A stretch of 64,000 nt of DNA, from NCBI GenBank assembly GCA_026120035.1, contig JALRME010000016.1:558001-622000 (forward strand), written 5' to 3'. Below, piece by piece: positions 1 to 11,030 of this stretch. How positions within the stretch are numbered: the stretch's first letter is position 1; each line of letters opens with the position of its first letter. The notes beneath the pieces are model-generated. The model made no database searches. It saw nothing but the letters and a program-made list of their open reading frames with translations, and was not told where the DNA came from. The stretch is from Coleophoma eucalyptorum (Eukaryota; Ascomycota; Leotiomycetes; Helotiales; Dermateaceae). Both the position numbers and the translations under genes were made by a program.

Positions 1-2085
1 AGATGACTTCGGTGACCTTTTCACCCCTCCTCTCTCCATCCTTGAGCAAGAACTTGTACTTACCACCAAGCACCAGATCCTTAGCCACCAATTCCCTCGT
101 ACGGCCAAGGGATTCGATATCATTTATACGCTGCAAAGTATTCTCAAGATGATCTTTGAAGCCTTCCTGCTTACAGATCTCTCTCAAGGCGCGTTGCATT
201 GGTACAGAGTCCGCTCTGACAAGGGCATCAGAGGTAATGGTGAACAGATTGACATGATCGTAATCTTTGATAAAATCTGCTCGCGTCATAATTTGTCGGG
301 CAAGATGCAGAGGGATAGCGGGTAGAATGTGCCCTGTCTCAATGTCATAGATAGAGTCCATATCTTCTTCGGCTTTTACCAAGGCGTCGGCTAGGACCAT
401 AGCTGCCGAAGCGTATTTCTGCTGGTCCATCACATCGTCGTCCATTTCCATGCCAAGGATCCAGCATTGATTCAGGAACCAGCGCTTTTCGGTATCCTTT
501 ATCATATCACACGTCTTGAGCATATCTCGACTCCGCGCAACGCGATTCAGGAAGGTCAAGCGTCCCCCAACCCGTTTATACACCTCATCAAGGATGGCAG
601 AGCTGGGCTGCTCACTGAAGTATTTTTGGCGATAGCGTTGCAGTGCTGAGATGGCCTGTGCCTTGGGCAGATCGGTGATGCTGGTGACTTCCATGCGAGT
701 GGCGAGTTGTTTTAAACGCTCGTATACCCAATAGTCATCGCTATTGAACACCACCGTTACGAGGTTTGCAGCAGCCCATTGCTCGGCTCGCTGCTGCATC
801 AGCTCCAGCAGATCTCTACCATCTTCGTCATCGCGCAACAGATGAACTGAGTTGATGATCAAGATCAAAGGGCGACCTACACGCTGCCGACGATTCATTG
901 CCACTTTCTCCAGCTTATTGAATGCACGCTCGATATCCAACAGAGCGGTCGAGTCACGGGGGCCCCTTTCGCTGAAATACGAGCCAATGTAGTCCTCGTG
1001 GAACTCAAAGTTCAGTGCCTTGCCCAGTCGGACACGAAAGATCTCTAAGTCGGCATGCGCCTCGAACATACTGCATCCTTCACCATCGATTTTTTGCATG
1101 GCATCCAGAAGCATGCTCGACTTCCCGGTCCCTTTCTCGCCAATCAACAGATGATAATGGCCTTTGTCGTCGCCGCTGATGATATTGTCAATCTTTCGCT
1201 GCTCGTGTCGCAGCACCCAGTGCGTCTCATCTGATACGATGTCTTCATTTGCACGCTCTCTATGCACGGTAGCCGCTGGCATATCTTTACCCATGGATGC
1301 AAGGTCAAGAACTGGATCGCCCGGCTGGAAAGCCTTTTCCATCTTGTGTATCACGAGCCATTTATAGAAACGGTGGTACAGGTAACCCCCTAATGCAAAG
1401 CCAGTACCAACGACGATAATTGAAGCTAGAGCTGTGGCCGCAGCTTCGACCATCTTTGACGGTATTGACTGGCTGTCATTTTGGGGGGATTGCTTTCGTT
1501 CTTGTTGTGATTTTGACCTTGGTTCTTCTGTTGGGTTTGATAAAGCTTGAGACTGTCAGTGAAAGGTCGATATCTTGTCGCGACAGGCAGGGTGCTAGGA
1601 GACAGAAATATAAAATCACGTGGCAATTGTACAAAGCGCCCATAATGAGGATATACCAAATGCAAGTACAAAGTATGACCGGTGTCATTCGCTTTGTTCC
1701 AGCGTCGAGATTATCATACAGGAATTCCTATGCATCGAATTTTAGAGGACCCGCACTCGATCGAGCTCCTTACATTCCAAGAACGAGAAGGTTCTCTGCC
1801 GTCATGTACCGAAAAGCGATGCTGGACTAAAAAGCAAGAGTGCTATCGTATAAAACACATCGTAGCAGGAGGAGATGCATGATGCATAGACGAGAGAAGC
1901 AACATACCATCAACTCCATCGTCTCCGCTGGTGGCATCCCTCGCCGTTCCCAGCCATCTGGTGGCAGTCCTGTTACTATTATGCAGCGCGCGTTGTGGCC
2001 AATAAAGTCGCGTCTCGGCGCGTGACGCTGACAGTCGAGAGAGTATGCGGTGGCCAGGATGCGCAAGAACTGCTCTCATTTCCAA
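1..2085 (-). CDS. Mitochondrial AAA ATPase with C-terminal winged-helix region (partial, runs off left edge)
   Basis: Proposed exons are 2085..1908 and 1527..<1, about 568 visible residues. Exon 1 encodes an Arg/Ser/Ala-rich start typical of a mitochondrial presequence and ends at a GTATGT donor. The intron is 380 nt, long for a fungus, with a CTGAC branch site and an AACAG acceptor. One transmembrane stretch lies at about residues 89-110. It is followed by a P-loop ATPase with Walker A GEKGTGKSS near residue 189 and a Walker B-like strand LILIIN about 75 residues later. The layout fits the fungal membrane-anchored 'AAA protein with C-terminal winged helix' family; most of the winged helix lies beyond the window. 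An internal Met at position 1455 begins just before the membrane segment and would give a form without presequence. Family assignment is from recalled pattern; the molecular role is not established. Confidence 0.72.
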
Positions 2086-5000
2086 AGCAATTCAATGGGT
2101 GGCCTTGGTGTTGTGGTTAGGTGGCTTTCTATATGTCGTGTTCGCTTTTGGTCGCTGGCCGGCTCTTGTCATGCGACGAGCGATAGGAGGGTGATGATGT
2201 GTTCAATTGGATGTTTAGGTTTTGTGGTCACTTTTCTCATTTTGGAGGGGGATGTGGTGGCAGAGCAAAGACAGAGGAGCTGTTGGCGAGTCACGTCTCA
2301 GCTCGCTCCCTCCAGCTGAACTGGACAGCGCGAAACAACAAGGCCAACCAACCCCCAGCACGAGGACTTAGCACCGAACGCGCAGGGTGAACAAGAGCAA
2401 AGAGAAGCCTGCGATACAGCATTCTAGATACTGGACGTACATGATCGTAATAGACTTCAATATCATAGTTCGTTCTCGATATCATACCTGAAGTCGGGCA
2501 TTATCATTATTATAACCACTAAGTATTTCTTTTGCTTCAGTCCCCCGTCCAGTCCGTCTACCTCTAACGCAACCTATATCAGACGATGGTGTGGTCCGGC
2601 TGTTCGAGATAGGGGGGGGGGGGGTGTCATGCGAAGCCGACGAGAACGGCCTGCAAATACCAAGCCGTCCGCGCAGGAAAGGATGTTAGTGATCGAATGC
2701 CTATTCTGTCGAGCTGTCCAGATCCTCGTGCCAGCTTGCCCATATCGCTTTTCTTTTCCGTAGATCGAGCAGGCGAGGCGTCACAAACGAATAGACGAGC
2801 GATGAGATCAAACCAGTTTGTGGCCTTGACCTCTTTTGCTGGTCAAAGGGCCTACCAGTTTGCGTTTGATATAGGGCAATCAATCGCCCAAGAGAACTTT
2901 TGACGCGGCTGTCCGACAGTGTGATCCGATGGCAGCGGGATGCTGGCTGTCATATCGAGAAAGGTCATCTATCTGAGCCTGCGCATTCGGATAGACAAGA
3001 CTTCTCTCTAACATGCTTTTCCCAACGGCTGCTACATGCATGTCTTGCATGGTTCTTGCATGGCCGCGCCAAATGATTGCAAATACATCCTTACGATACA
3101 GGACAGAGAAGAGCAAGACCAGAGAGTGATTGATTTGAGTTCGAGGTGTATAGGTAGCATGAGCTGCTGGTTCATCCCGGCCCCTATTCTAGAAGGACTT
3201 TCTTTTCGACTTGCATGCCTATTATGGACTGGCTATTCGTGTTATTCAGTGCGGAAGGCAAAAGCAATGGCCGACGGACAAGCTGGTGCGTAGAGCGTAT
3301 GATCAACCTCTAAGTCGGCCTCAGCTATAATTACCATCCTATATTTACCATCTAGTAGCAGTAGCCCAGTTGCTCCCGCGGTACCATGGTTGCTGGCCCA
3401 GAATTAGAAATCCAGGTACCGAGTTATGAAAGGGTTGCGTTTCCTGTTCCTGCTCTCAAGTCTCCCACAGGAGGCCTGGCAACTGACAACCCTAGCCAAT
3501 TTACCCGACCCCTCGTCACCACCTACCACTCTATCAGGAACCGTCACTCAGCCCCCCCAAGGTGCATCCTGGTGGAGAAGATTGAGCGATCCGAAGAGTT
3601 CAGAAACCCTTCCTCCCCCTTCCTGCACGCAGGAATGTATTGTCCTTGGTTGTTTGTCATTTTATTGCTGCTGCTTAATGCTCTCTCTCTATCCTATGAC
3701 GTTTTCTTGCAGAGCATGAGTCTAGACAGGTCATCTGCGGTTATCGCATCCTTCGATCACTCAATCGCTTGGAGCTAGTAATCCACTTGAACCACCACCA
3801 TAGAATCGCACCATAGAACCACGATAGATCAAATAAAATTTGACCAGTGTCTAGCTAACTGCTGGACCATGCCAAAGGATCAAAAGGGACAGTTGCTTTG
3901 TTGGTGCAAGCAGGGCGACGAGAGACAGGCACAGGTACAGCACAGGTCAAAGTCTCTCTCCGCTACCCTAGTAAAGGTAAAGAAAGAAAGGTCCACAGTA
4001 GTAGCAAAGCAGGAAGGCAATCGCATCATCGATTTGTCGTCGCTGCTGGCGGCGTTCCGTAACTTTGCCCGCAAATGGGTCCCCCCCCCGGTTTGAGCTC
4101 AGCCATAAGGCTTGCGCACACACATCGCCAACGGTCGGCCACTCCTCCATTCCGACTCCACTCCCGTACGACGAGAAAAGGTGGACTTGCGGCTACAAGC
4201 AAAGGAACGAGATTCGAGACGATGCGTTGTCCAGACTGGGATCGAGGAAGCAAACAAGTAGAGGCTAGAGGTGACAGATATTTATCTGTATGTTTGATTT
4301 TGCGCTCAGACATTAGCCCTACCAACGCCCAAAACATTACGGTCTGCGCAAGTTGCCGCAGAAAGCTAGAGATGGACTTGTTCCGACGTGAACTGAAGCC
4401 ATAAGGTCCCATTGCCCATGTCATTTGCAACCCTTCATTCAGCATTATCGCAGCAATAGTGCATGAATGGGCTGGGTTGGTGGTGATCCCACGACGAGGA
4501 TACCTGGTTGCCGTACCTTACTTTGTGGGTCCAGCCATCGCATCCTGGCGGCGGCTGGTATTGGTCATGATTCCCTGCATGAATCCAGCAATCCAGGACC
4601 TTTCGAGTCCTCAACGTCGCCCGCACACCACCAGCGAATCTACTTTCATAGATCCTCCCAAAAAAAGCAAGAAAAGGCGGGCCGGCCGAAAAAATATTGA
4701 GCAATCATAGTGCATGATGGTAATGCATTGTCCAGGAAGACGGACGATCCTTCTTGCCCTATCACGATCTTCCCCAGTCGACCTGGACAAGGTCCGTCGT
4801 GGGACCAGACGACCACCTCTGTGCAACTCTCATATGCATACTGCAGCAAATCTGTACCTGGCAGATAGAGACACATATAATCCAAATTAGGCCCACAAGG
4901 TTGGAAAGCCATGGCACTCGTCTGTCAGATACGGAATTTTATTCTTCGTATCCTCCTTTCCTTTCCTTCCTTCCTCTCACCAAGTCTTCTTTTCCGGTTC

Positions 5001-5454
5001 AGGTCCTCTCATGCGTTTGTTTGATTAGCAGATGTCTCCAGCTGTTTGCACTATCGAGTCTTCCAAGGAATGAGGATTGTTTGTTGATCCACCTCCTTAT
5101 ATCGTGGATCATATCATAGCTCGGCGTGAACCGATATCAAGGCCGATATACCATTGCTTGTTTGCACACCAGCCAGAGAAAACCAGATATAGTTGTTGTT
5201 ACGACGTAATTTTGGTGGGTAGACGCGGTCCAGGCATTGATCTCCACCGAGGTTCCCCAGCGCCTCCAAAATTTATTCGTTGCCCGCTTGGTTCCAGACA
5301 TACAACAAGCTACTTGGACAAACGAAATACAGGAGAGCCTTTCCTTTTTCTCTGAACCTGGGTTTGGTGGTTGCTACATCGACAAGAAGCAAGAACACCC
5401 CCCGAAACATCAGTGGACTTTTAGATGACCTGATTCCCCTGGACCAGCATCATC
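2086..5454. other. 3.4-kb gap without a supported gene
   Basis: No open frame here shows family-like composition or a consistent exon chain. The longest, 3386..3778 (+), is Pro/Ser/Leu-rich and looks accidental. The gap holds a run of 13 G at 2612-2624 and a pyrimidine-rich tract near 4945-4985. It separates divergent genes and probably contains both promoters and a long 5' leader for the gene starting at 5455. Confidence 0.5.
4945..4985 (+). promoter_or_regulatory. CT-rich promoter-like tract
   Basis: A run of TCC/TTCC motifs lies about 480 nt before the ATG at 5455. Pyrimidine tracts like this often lie near transcription starts in filamentous fungi. The assignment is by position and composition only. 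Confidence 0.3.
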
Positions 5455-8238
5455 ATGTATACCAACTGGAGAGACTCGATGCCGCCGCAAACCATCTCGC
5501 ACACATCGAATGCTTCAACCAGCAGTGTGAACTCGACAATTTCCAACATGAGCTCACTGCTAAACATCGAGCCCGTACCAGAGTACAAGCACAATACCAC
5601 ACTTCCTTGGATTTTGCATCACATACTCGAGTGTGAATTATCAAGCGAATTGCCACTGCGGATTATGTTCTCTTTCAATGCTGGTAAGTCGTTAGGCAAG
5701 AAACAAATGTACATTTGGACTAACTTGGGTGATTCAGGGCAAAAACTTCCGACAGTTCAAGAAGCGCACAAATGGTGGCAACATGAACCCCGAGGGAAGC
5801 TTATCATTGAGTTTCTCACAGCAATGCAAAAGAATTCACCATCTTCGACGGCCGCGCTCCCTCCACCCGATGTCCTCACCCCAATTTCTGCTCCACCAGG
5901 AAAGAACTTTGGCTCAGTTGAAACGTCAGAAGCGACGGCGCCTGCCAGGAATGATTTTAAATTTGATATCTCAATGATAGCAAGATCACCTACCGAGGAT
6001 AGGAGGATGAGCCAGGGTATACCAAAAGAATTCATCAAGAAGTTCTGCTTGAACAAAGTCTTCGTTGCCGACTATAACGCGGTAGACTTCAACCAAGCTC
6101 TGGTCGGAATTGATTATCTGAGGGACCTTGAATGTACGAGACGGACGGCATTACGCGAGGCAGCTGTGCGATTAGGCATGGATAAGGATAATTGGAAGGA
6201 CGTGCTATCTGATGATCCAGTTGCCAAGAAATGGGTCGAGGAGGTACAGAAGCAGGAGTTGGCAATTGAAGAGCAGTATGCGATCTTGTTTGTGAACTTG
6301 AGGGTTTGGGTAAGTCTTTGGCACTGGAAATCGCTTGCATTTTACTAATTTTTTTAGACTATGATCAATGATCTGCAGATCGAGCCGTTTTATAAACCCA
6401 GCGCCATCGCTATGCTTAACACATTATTCCCACCCAGTATTCAGGAACTTCCAAACGACCGTATCAACCCAGCAGTGCTTAGGAGATATCGCAAGGCATT
6501 TCTCAAATATATCGCAGCCATAGAGACATCTGGCTCATGTGTTCTTGACAGCTTCATCGTCAAAATGCAACAACCTGGCAGGGTTCAAAGCTGGCTCGGC
6601 ACCAGACATCAGATGGAGGAATATTTGAAGCTTGCAAGTGTAATGATCGAGGAGGCATCTGCAGTTGACGGCATTGCCTTTTTCCGAGCCCACTCATCTC
6701 TCTCTACCCATTCTCGAGAGAATAGTAGAACAAGTTCCAACTTCAGCGGCCGACCAATGACAGGCAGTAGTGCTAACTCAAGTTTCGATGGGATGCATTC
6801 AACACCGCCCACTCCAAGAACTCCAAGTAATTCTTTTGAGGGAAATAGCAACACTAGAACCAAGATGTCTGGTCGTCGCAAGCTGAGCATTCCGGCTGAG
6901 AACCACCAGCCTCATGACCATCCTAGCTCCGCAGCGTCTATCAGAACACTTGATCGATCAGAAACGTCGACATCCACAGCACGTGAGAGACCACAGACCG
7001 CACTTTCTCGAGGACCTTCGATGGAAGGAGCAGAGACTGAGATCTCGCAAGCCAAGTCAGGAGCTCGAACGGACGACCGCAAAAGCAGGAGCTTCTTTAG
7101 ATCTGACACTGCCTCCAGCAATGGTAGTGAAGTTAGTAGACGTTCAGCATCAGTGCCTCGTCGACCATCGACTTCCCATAGCCGACATCATCCCTCTCCT
7201 GGAGCGTCACAGCCAACACCAAACCCTAAAATCCTTCCCTTCCCAGCGCCTCATGCTCTCCAATCAGATAACCTCGAGTTCTTGGCTCGTCCATATGATG
7301 AGATGCAAGCCGGCAAGCCACCGAAGTTGAAGAAGAAGGCAAGCGCGCCAAGCTTTTTTCTGAGAGGAAAGAGCTCTGTCTCGGTGCTTGGGACCAAGTA
7401 CACCAAAGGGGATGGTAGCTTCTTCTTGGGTACACCGTCGTTAGGAGTGACACGCGATCTTTTTGAACGACTCAGTCCAAGCACGACCGACGTTTCTACA
7501 TTTGCAGCACAACAAAGTATCAAACCTAAAAGTCCTTCCATGGATACGAGACCCAGTGACGACACTCGTGGCTCATACAAAGGACTAGGTAACGAAGCAA
7601 CAAAGAAGAAGAAGCTCAGTATTTTCGCCAAACGTGAGATGCCCGGCCCAGCACCGCTGAATCTGCAAAACTCATCCTTTAACCCTTCCACAAAAAGTCA
7701 AGAGCATAGTTCTTCGACATTGCGGAAGATGACATCCACCCCAAGCTTGGCGCTCAAATCACCAGTCAGGTTGAAGAAGGTATCCTCGTCCAATAAATTA
7801 CGCAGCAGGGCATCCTTCATCACGAGTTCCGATATTGCCGAACCATTCCCTTATGAACTACAACATCACGTCTCAAAACCTCACGCGCACCACATTGAAT
7901 CCGAAGACCTTTCTCGTGGTCGCGTATCGCAAACCAATCTTTTCCGACCCCACGAATTTGAGAATCCGCGCTCAGCCCCACACGTGCCTGGAGGTCGGAA
8001 CGCAACTGATATGTCGGCGGGGAGGACATCGACAGATATTCTAGCCAGTAGATCGGTAACAGATATTCCTGTGAGAGGCAAGATGGTCGGCGATGGAGTG
8101 TTTGTCGCGCCGATGACTACGGTGATCTTTCCACAGACGCCAACGATTATGGATATTGATGAGAAGCTGAGGAGACAGCGAGCTGAATCGAGAGTGACAG
8201 TACGAAATGACGAGGTGGCGGAGGTTGCTGTGGCTTGA
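5455..8238 (+). CDS. Unrecognised conserved-looking protein with serine-rich disordered C-terminal half
   Basis: Exons 5455..5683, 5738..6309 and 6358..8238 give 893 residues. The first intron (54 nt, GTAAGT...CTAAC...TTCAG) has no in-frame stop and is a multiple of three, so retention would insert 18 residues. The second is 48 nt. The first third or so, residues about 40-400, is mixed hydrophobic and charged with helical character and looks folded. The remainder is rich in Ser, Pro, Thr, Lys and Arg with many SxxR and RRxS-like sites, suggesting a disordered phosphoprotein. I do not recognise the family and see no catalytic motif, signal peptide or membrane span. The start is the first ATG giving the conserved-looking N-terminus. 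Confidence 0.75.
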
Positions 8239-9531
8239 TGGCGACGAGGAAGAAGGGAGGGGAGTTGAGAAATTTTATTTTTATTTTAACGGCTGTGGGA
8301 TGGCGGAAAATATTACGACTTATGATGTATTATGAAGGTTTGTTAAACAGAAACACAGGGATGGAAAATGGCCATTATGGATTTATGTAACATCAGGACT
8401 TTCGGGTTGGGGCAGATCAGTGTGCGTTTTTGGCGGGATACCTTTGTTTGTTACGAAGTTCGACAGTGGAAGTCAGTACAGTACGGAATAGAGAAGAGAT
8501 AATCCGGTAGATTAATTACAGATCAGATAACTTATCCATCTGAATAAAACACCTTTTAAAACTTCAAGGCTTCTCTGCATTGTATTGTTATTGCATAGCT
8601 GTCCTGTATAGTACTTTGAAAAAAAAAGTACCCCCTTTTCTGCCAAGTTCAACGTTAAACGTACTTGTTGTGCTAAATTATGGTATCGCTCAGCATTATT
8701 AATCTTCTCGATGGATGGATGGCAAAAGACGACGAATCGCGCTTCTCTCTCCTGGCCCTCTCTCCTCCTCCCCTTTCCCCCTCCCATTGCCACACCGCCA
8801 GTAGAACAAAAACCCAGACATCAACTAGGTATGAACCATTGGCTACCGAGATCCAGTGACCTCGTGGTCACGTCATGTGTGTAGGTATTCAGTGCCTATC
8901 TATTAACTTTCGCCCTGCATCTCCAGGGGCCCCACATGTGTACATTCACAAAGTTATTGCCACTTGGGAAGCAAGCATGGCATGCTAGCATAATATTTTT
9001 TAGAGTGAAGAGACAAAGATTATTATCTCTCGGGGCAACCTGGTGCGAAAGCTAAACTTTCTCGAGGTATTCTGAAGCCAATCGGTCATCTCGCCTCCGC
9101 TTAATGATTTGAGTGAGTAGGTAAAATAAAGCGCCCTTGCTAGAGAGTACGAATTAAGCGAGCTGCCTGCGTTGGAGTAAGTGAGGAAGGGAGTCAAAGG
9201 GAGGATTTCAACCTAAGACTTTTTACACGTGAGGGTCTTTCTACATGGAAAGTCATCACCAACAAAGCATGTTGATTTTTGGTGGAACGATCTTGCAGTT
9301 AACGTGGTGATTCTTTAAACAGAAAAAAAAGCTAGCATCTAATAATATTCGCGGAATCTCATAATCATCAATGAATTAACTAAAAAGCCAAAGGAAGAAA
9401 GGTCATATCCATATATCGTTGCTCGGCCATCACTGGTAAGAGAAAAGAATCCTTCAGCGTAGTTTCTTGATTTTATTTTCCTCTTTCCTTTCAACAAGGT
9501 CGTAAAATCTTTTACCCCTTCATCAGACTTC
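8239..9531. other. Convergent 3' intergenic region
   Basis: This is the gap between the 3' ends of two converging genes. It holds AT-rich stretches, a short A run near 8620 and small frames without coding character. No RNA gene or repeat was seen. Confidence 0.45.
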
Positions 9532-11030
9532 TTACGAGGACTTGTAAATGTTGAGGCGCCATCCGCCACCGCACAACTCCGAAGGGTCGCCAGGACAAGG
9601 ATAGTTGCAAGTGCTCTGGTCAGCAGCAAGAATTGAGGTACGTTCGATTTTGTTTCCACACCAACCTATAGTTGCATGTCAGCCATCGATTTCACAGGTT
9701 AGGTCCGAGCCGCCGAGAGAGAAAACTTACATTCAGAACCATACTCGAGACCAAAGTATTGAAATCCCTCGGCTTTGCATGCAGCCTGGCAGTTCGCAGC
9801 CGTATTGTCGCTCCTCCGGTAGGCTAGCGTTGGCAATCCGCGAGCATTTGGTGCCGCTCCGTCTTCGCCATCAACGTAACATCCTTGGCTTCGATAGTCT
9901 CCGACGGTAATAACCAACGTTGGGGTAGGTTTCGCTGAGCTTGAAGTGCTGCTACTACTTGATGAGGAAGAAGATGAAGAGGAAGATGTAGTCGTCGCGA
10001 AAGTGCTGGAGGTGCTGTTGCTTGAGGAGGTTGATAGCACGCTTGAACTCGTTGAGTTGAGAGATGTCGTTGGTGTGATGGTTGGCTCTGACGTGGTTGT
10101 GTTCAAGAATGGAGCAGATGTGGTTGTGTTCAATGGAGTAGTTGTGGTCGTGTTCAAGAACGGAGTGGATGTTGGCACTGGCGTTGTTGTGTTCAAAAAT
10201 GGAGTAGTTGTGGTCGTGTTCAAGAACGGAGTGGAAGTTGGCACTGAAGTTGTTGTGTTCAAGAATGGAGTAGTTGTGGTCGTGTTCAAGAACGGAGTGG
10301 AAGTTGGCACTGAAGTTGTTGTGTTCAAGAATGGAGTAGTTGTGGTTGTGTTCAAGAACGGAGTGGAAGTTGGTGATGGCGTTGTTACGTTCAAGAACGG
10401 AGTGGAAGTTGACTCTGAAGTTGTTGTGTTCAAAAACGGAGCAGTTGTGGTTGTGTTCAAGAACGGAGTGGAAGTTGGCACTGCAGTTGTGTTCAATGGA
10501 GCAGTCGTGGTTGTGTTCAAGAACGGAGTGGAAGTTGGCACTGCAGTTGTGTTCAATGGAGCAGATGTTGTTGTATTCAAGAATGGAGCCGATGTTGTTG
10601 TGTTCAACGGAGCTGTAGTTGTTGTGTTCATGTAGGAAGTTGGAGATGGGGTTGAGGAAGGTGTGGCTGTGGTACTATTGGTGAACGGGCCAGTTGTAGA
10701 AGCGACACTTTGAGGTGGCGGCGAGAAGTTGGCGCAAGAGCATGCGGAACTGATATGATAGACCATGCTCCCCATCATATCATCAGTGCACGTGGAGGCA
10801 TACTGAGGTAGCCCCGTCGTTGTGGTAGTGAGCGCAGTGGTGAACGACGAGCAAAACTCACGCGCTGTCGTTGGGAGATTATCAAAAGCGCTGTAACAGC
10901 TGTTTTCAAGATGATCAGCCTCAGTCATGTGAGATCCTTAGGAAGCAACTCACGCATTATGCTCACAGTTGTCGGCAGCAGCAAGCACCAACAAGCTGGA
11001 CACAGCAAAGAGGGTCCGGAGTGGCGTCAT
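9532..11030 (-). CDS. Secreted WSC-domain protein with Ser/Thr-rich repetitive stalk
   Basis: Exons 11030..10954, 10899..9731 and 9665..9532 give 459 residues. Exon 1 encodes a signal peptide (hydrophobic VSSLLVLAAA). Next comes a Cys-containing N-terminal module of about 65 residues ending in SSACSCANF, a pattern common in secreted fungal wall proteins. A stalk of about 240 residues follows, built from PFLNTTTT and PTST repeats dense in N-x-T sequons and likely heavily glycosylated. Residues about 385-459 form a complete WSC domain: GCYVD, spaced Cys pairs, the YGSECWCGN core and a closing CGGGWRLNIY. The last intron falls inside the WSC core. No transmembrane segment follows the WSC domain, unlike classical Wsc stress sensors, so a secreted or wall-bound carbohydrate-binding protein is more likely. 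Confidence 0.88.
10080..10640 (-). repeat. In-frame tandem repeats encoding the glycosylated stalk
   Basis: A 63-nt unit (21 residues, containing VPTSTPFLN and TTTTTPFLN) is nearly perfect across roughly 10180-10375 and is flanked by shorter and degenerate relatives. Units differ mostly by whole codons, so the frame is kept. This is the pattern expected of length-variable fungal adhesin or wall-protein stalks. Confidence 0.8.

Noticed and set aside
1674..1830. Plus-strand frame resembling a mitochondrial presequence
   Set aside because: It lies opposite the intron of the AAA ATPase gene, has no downstream continuation and is probably chance.
3386..3778. 130-codon plus-strand frame in the left gap
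   Set aside because: Composition is irregular, there is no domain or splice context, and overlapping frames of similar length exist.
9946..10635. 229-codon plus-strand frame of Val/Lys/Asn/Gly repeats
   Set aside because: It is the antisense reading of the Thr/Asn-rich stalk of the WSC gene; repeat codons keep the opposite strand open.
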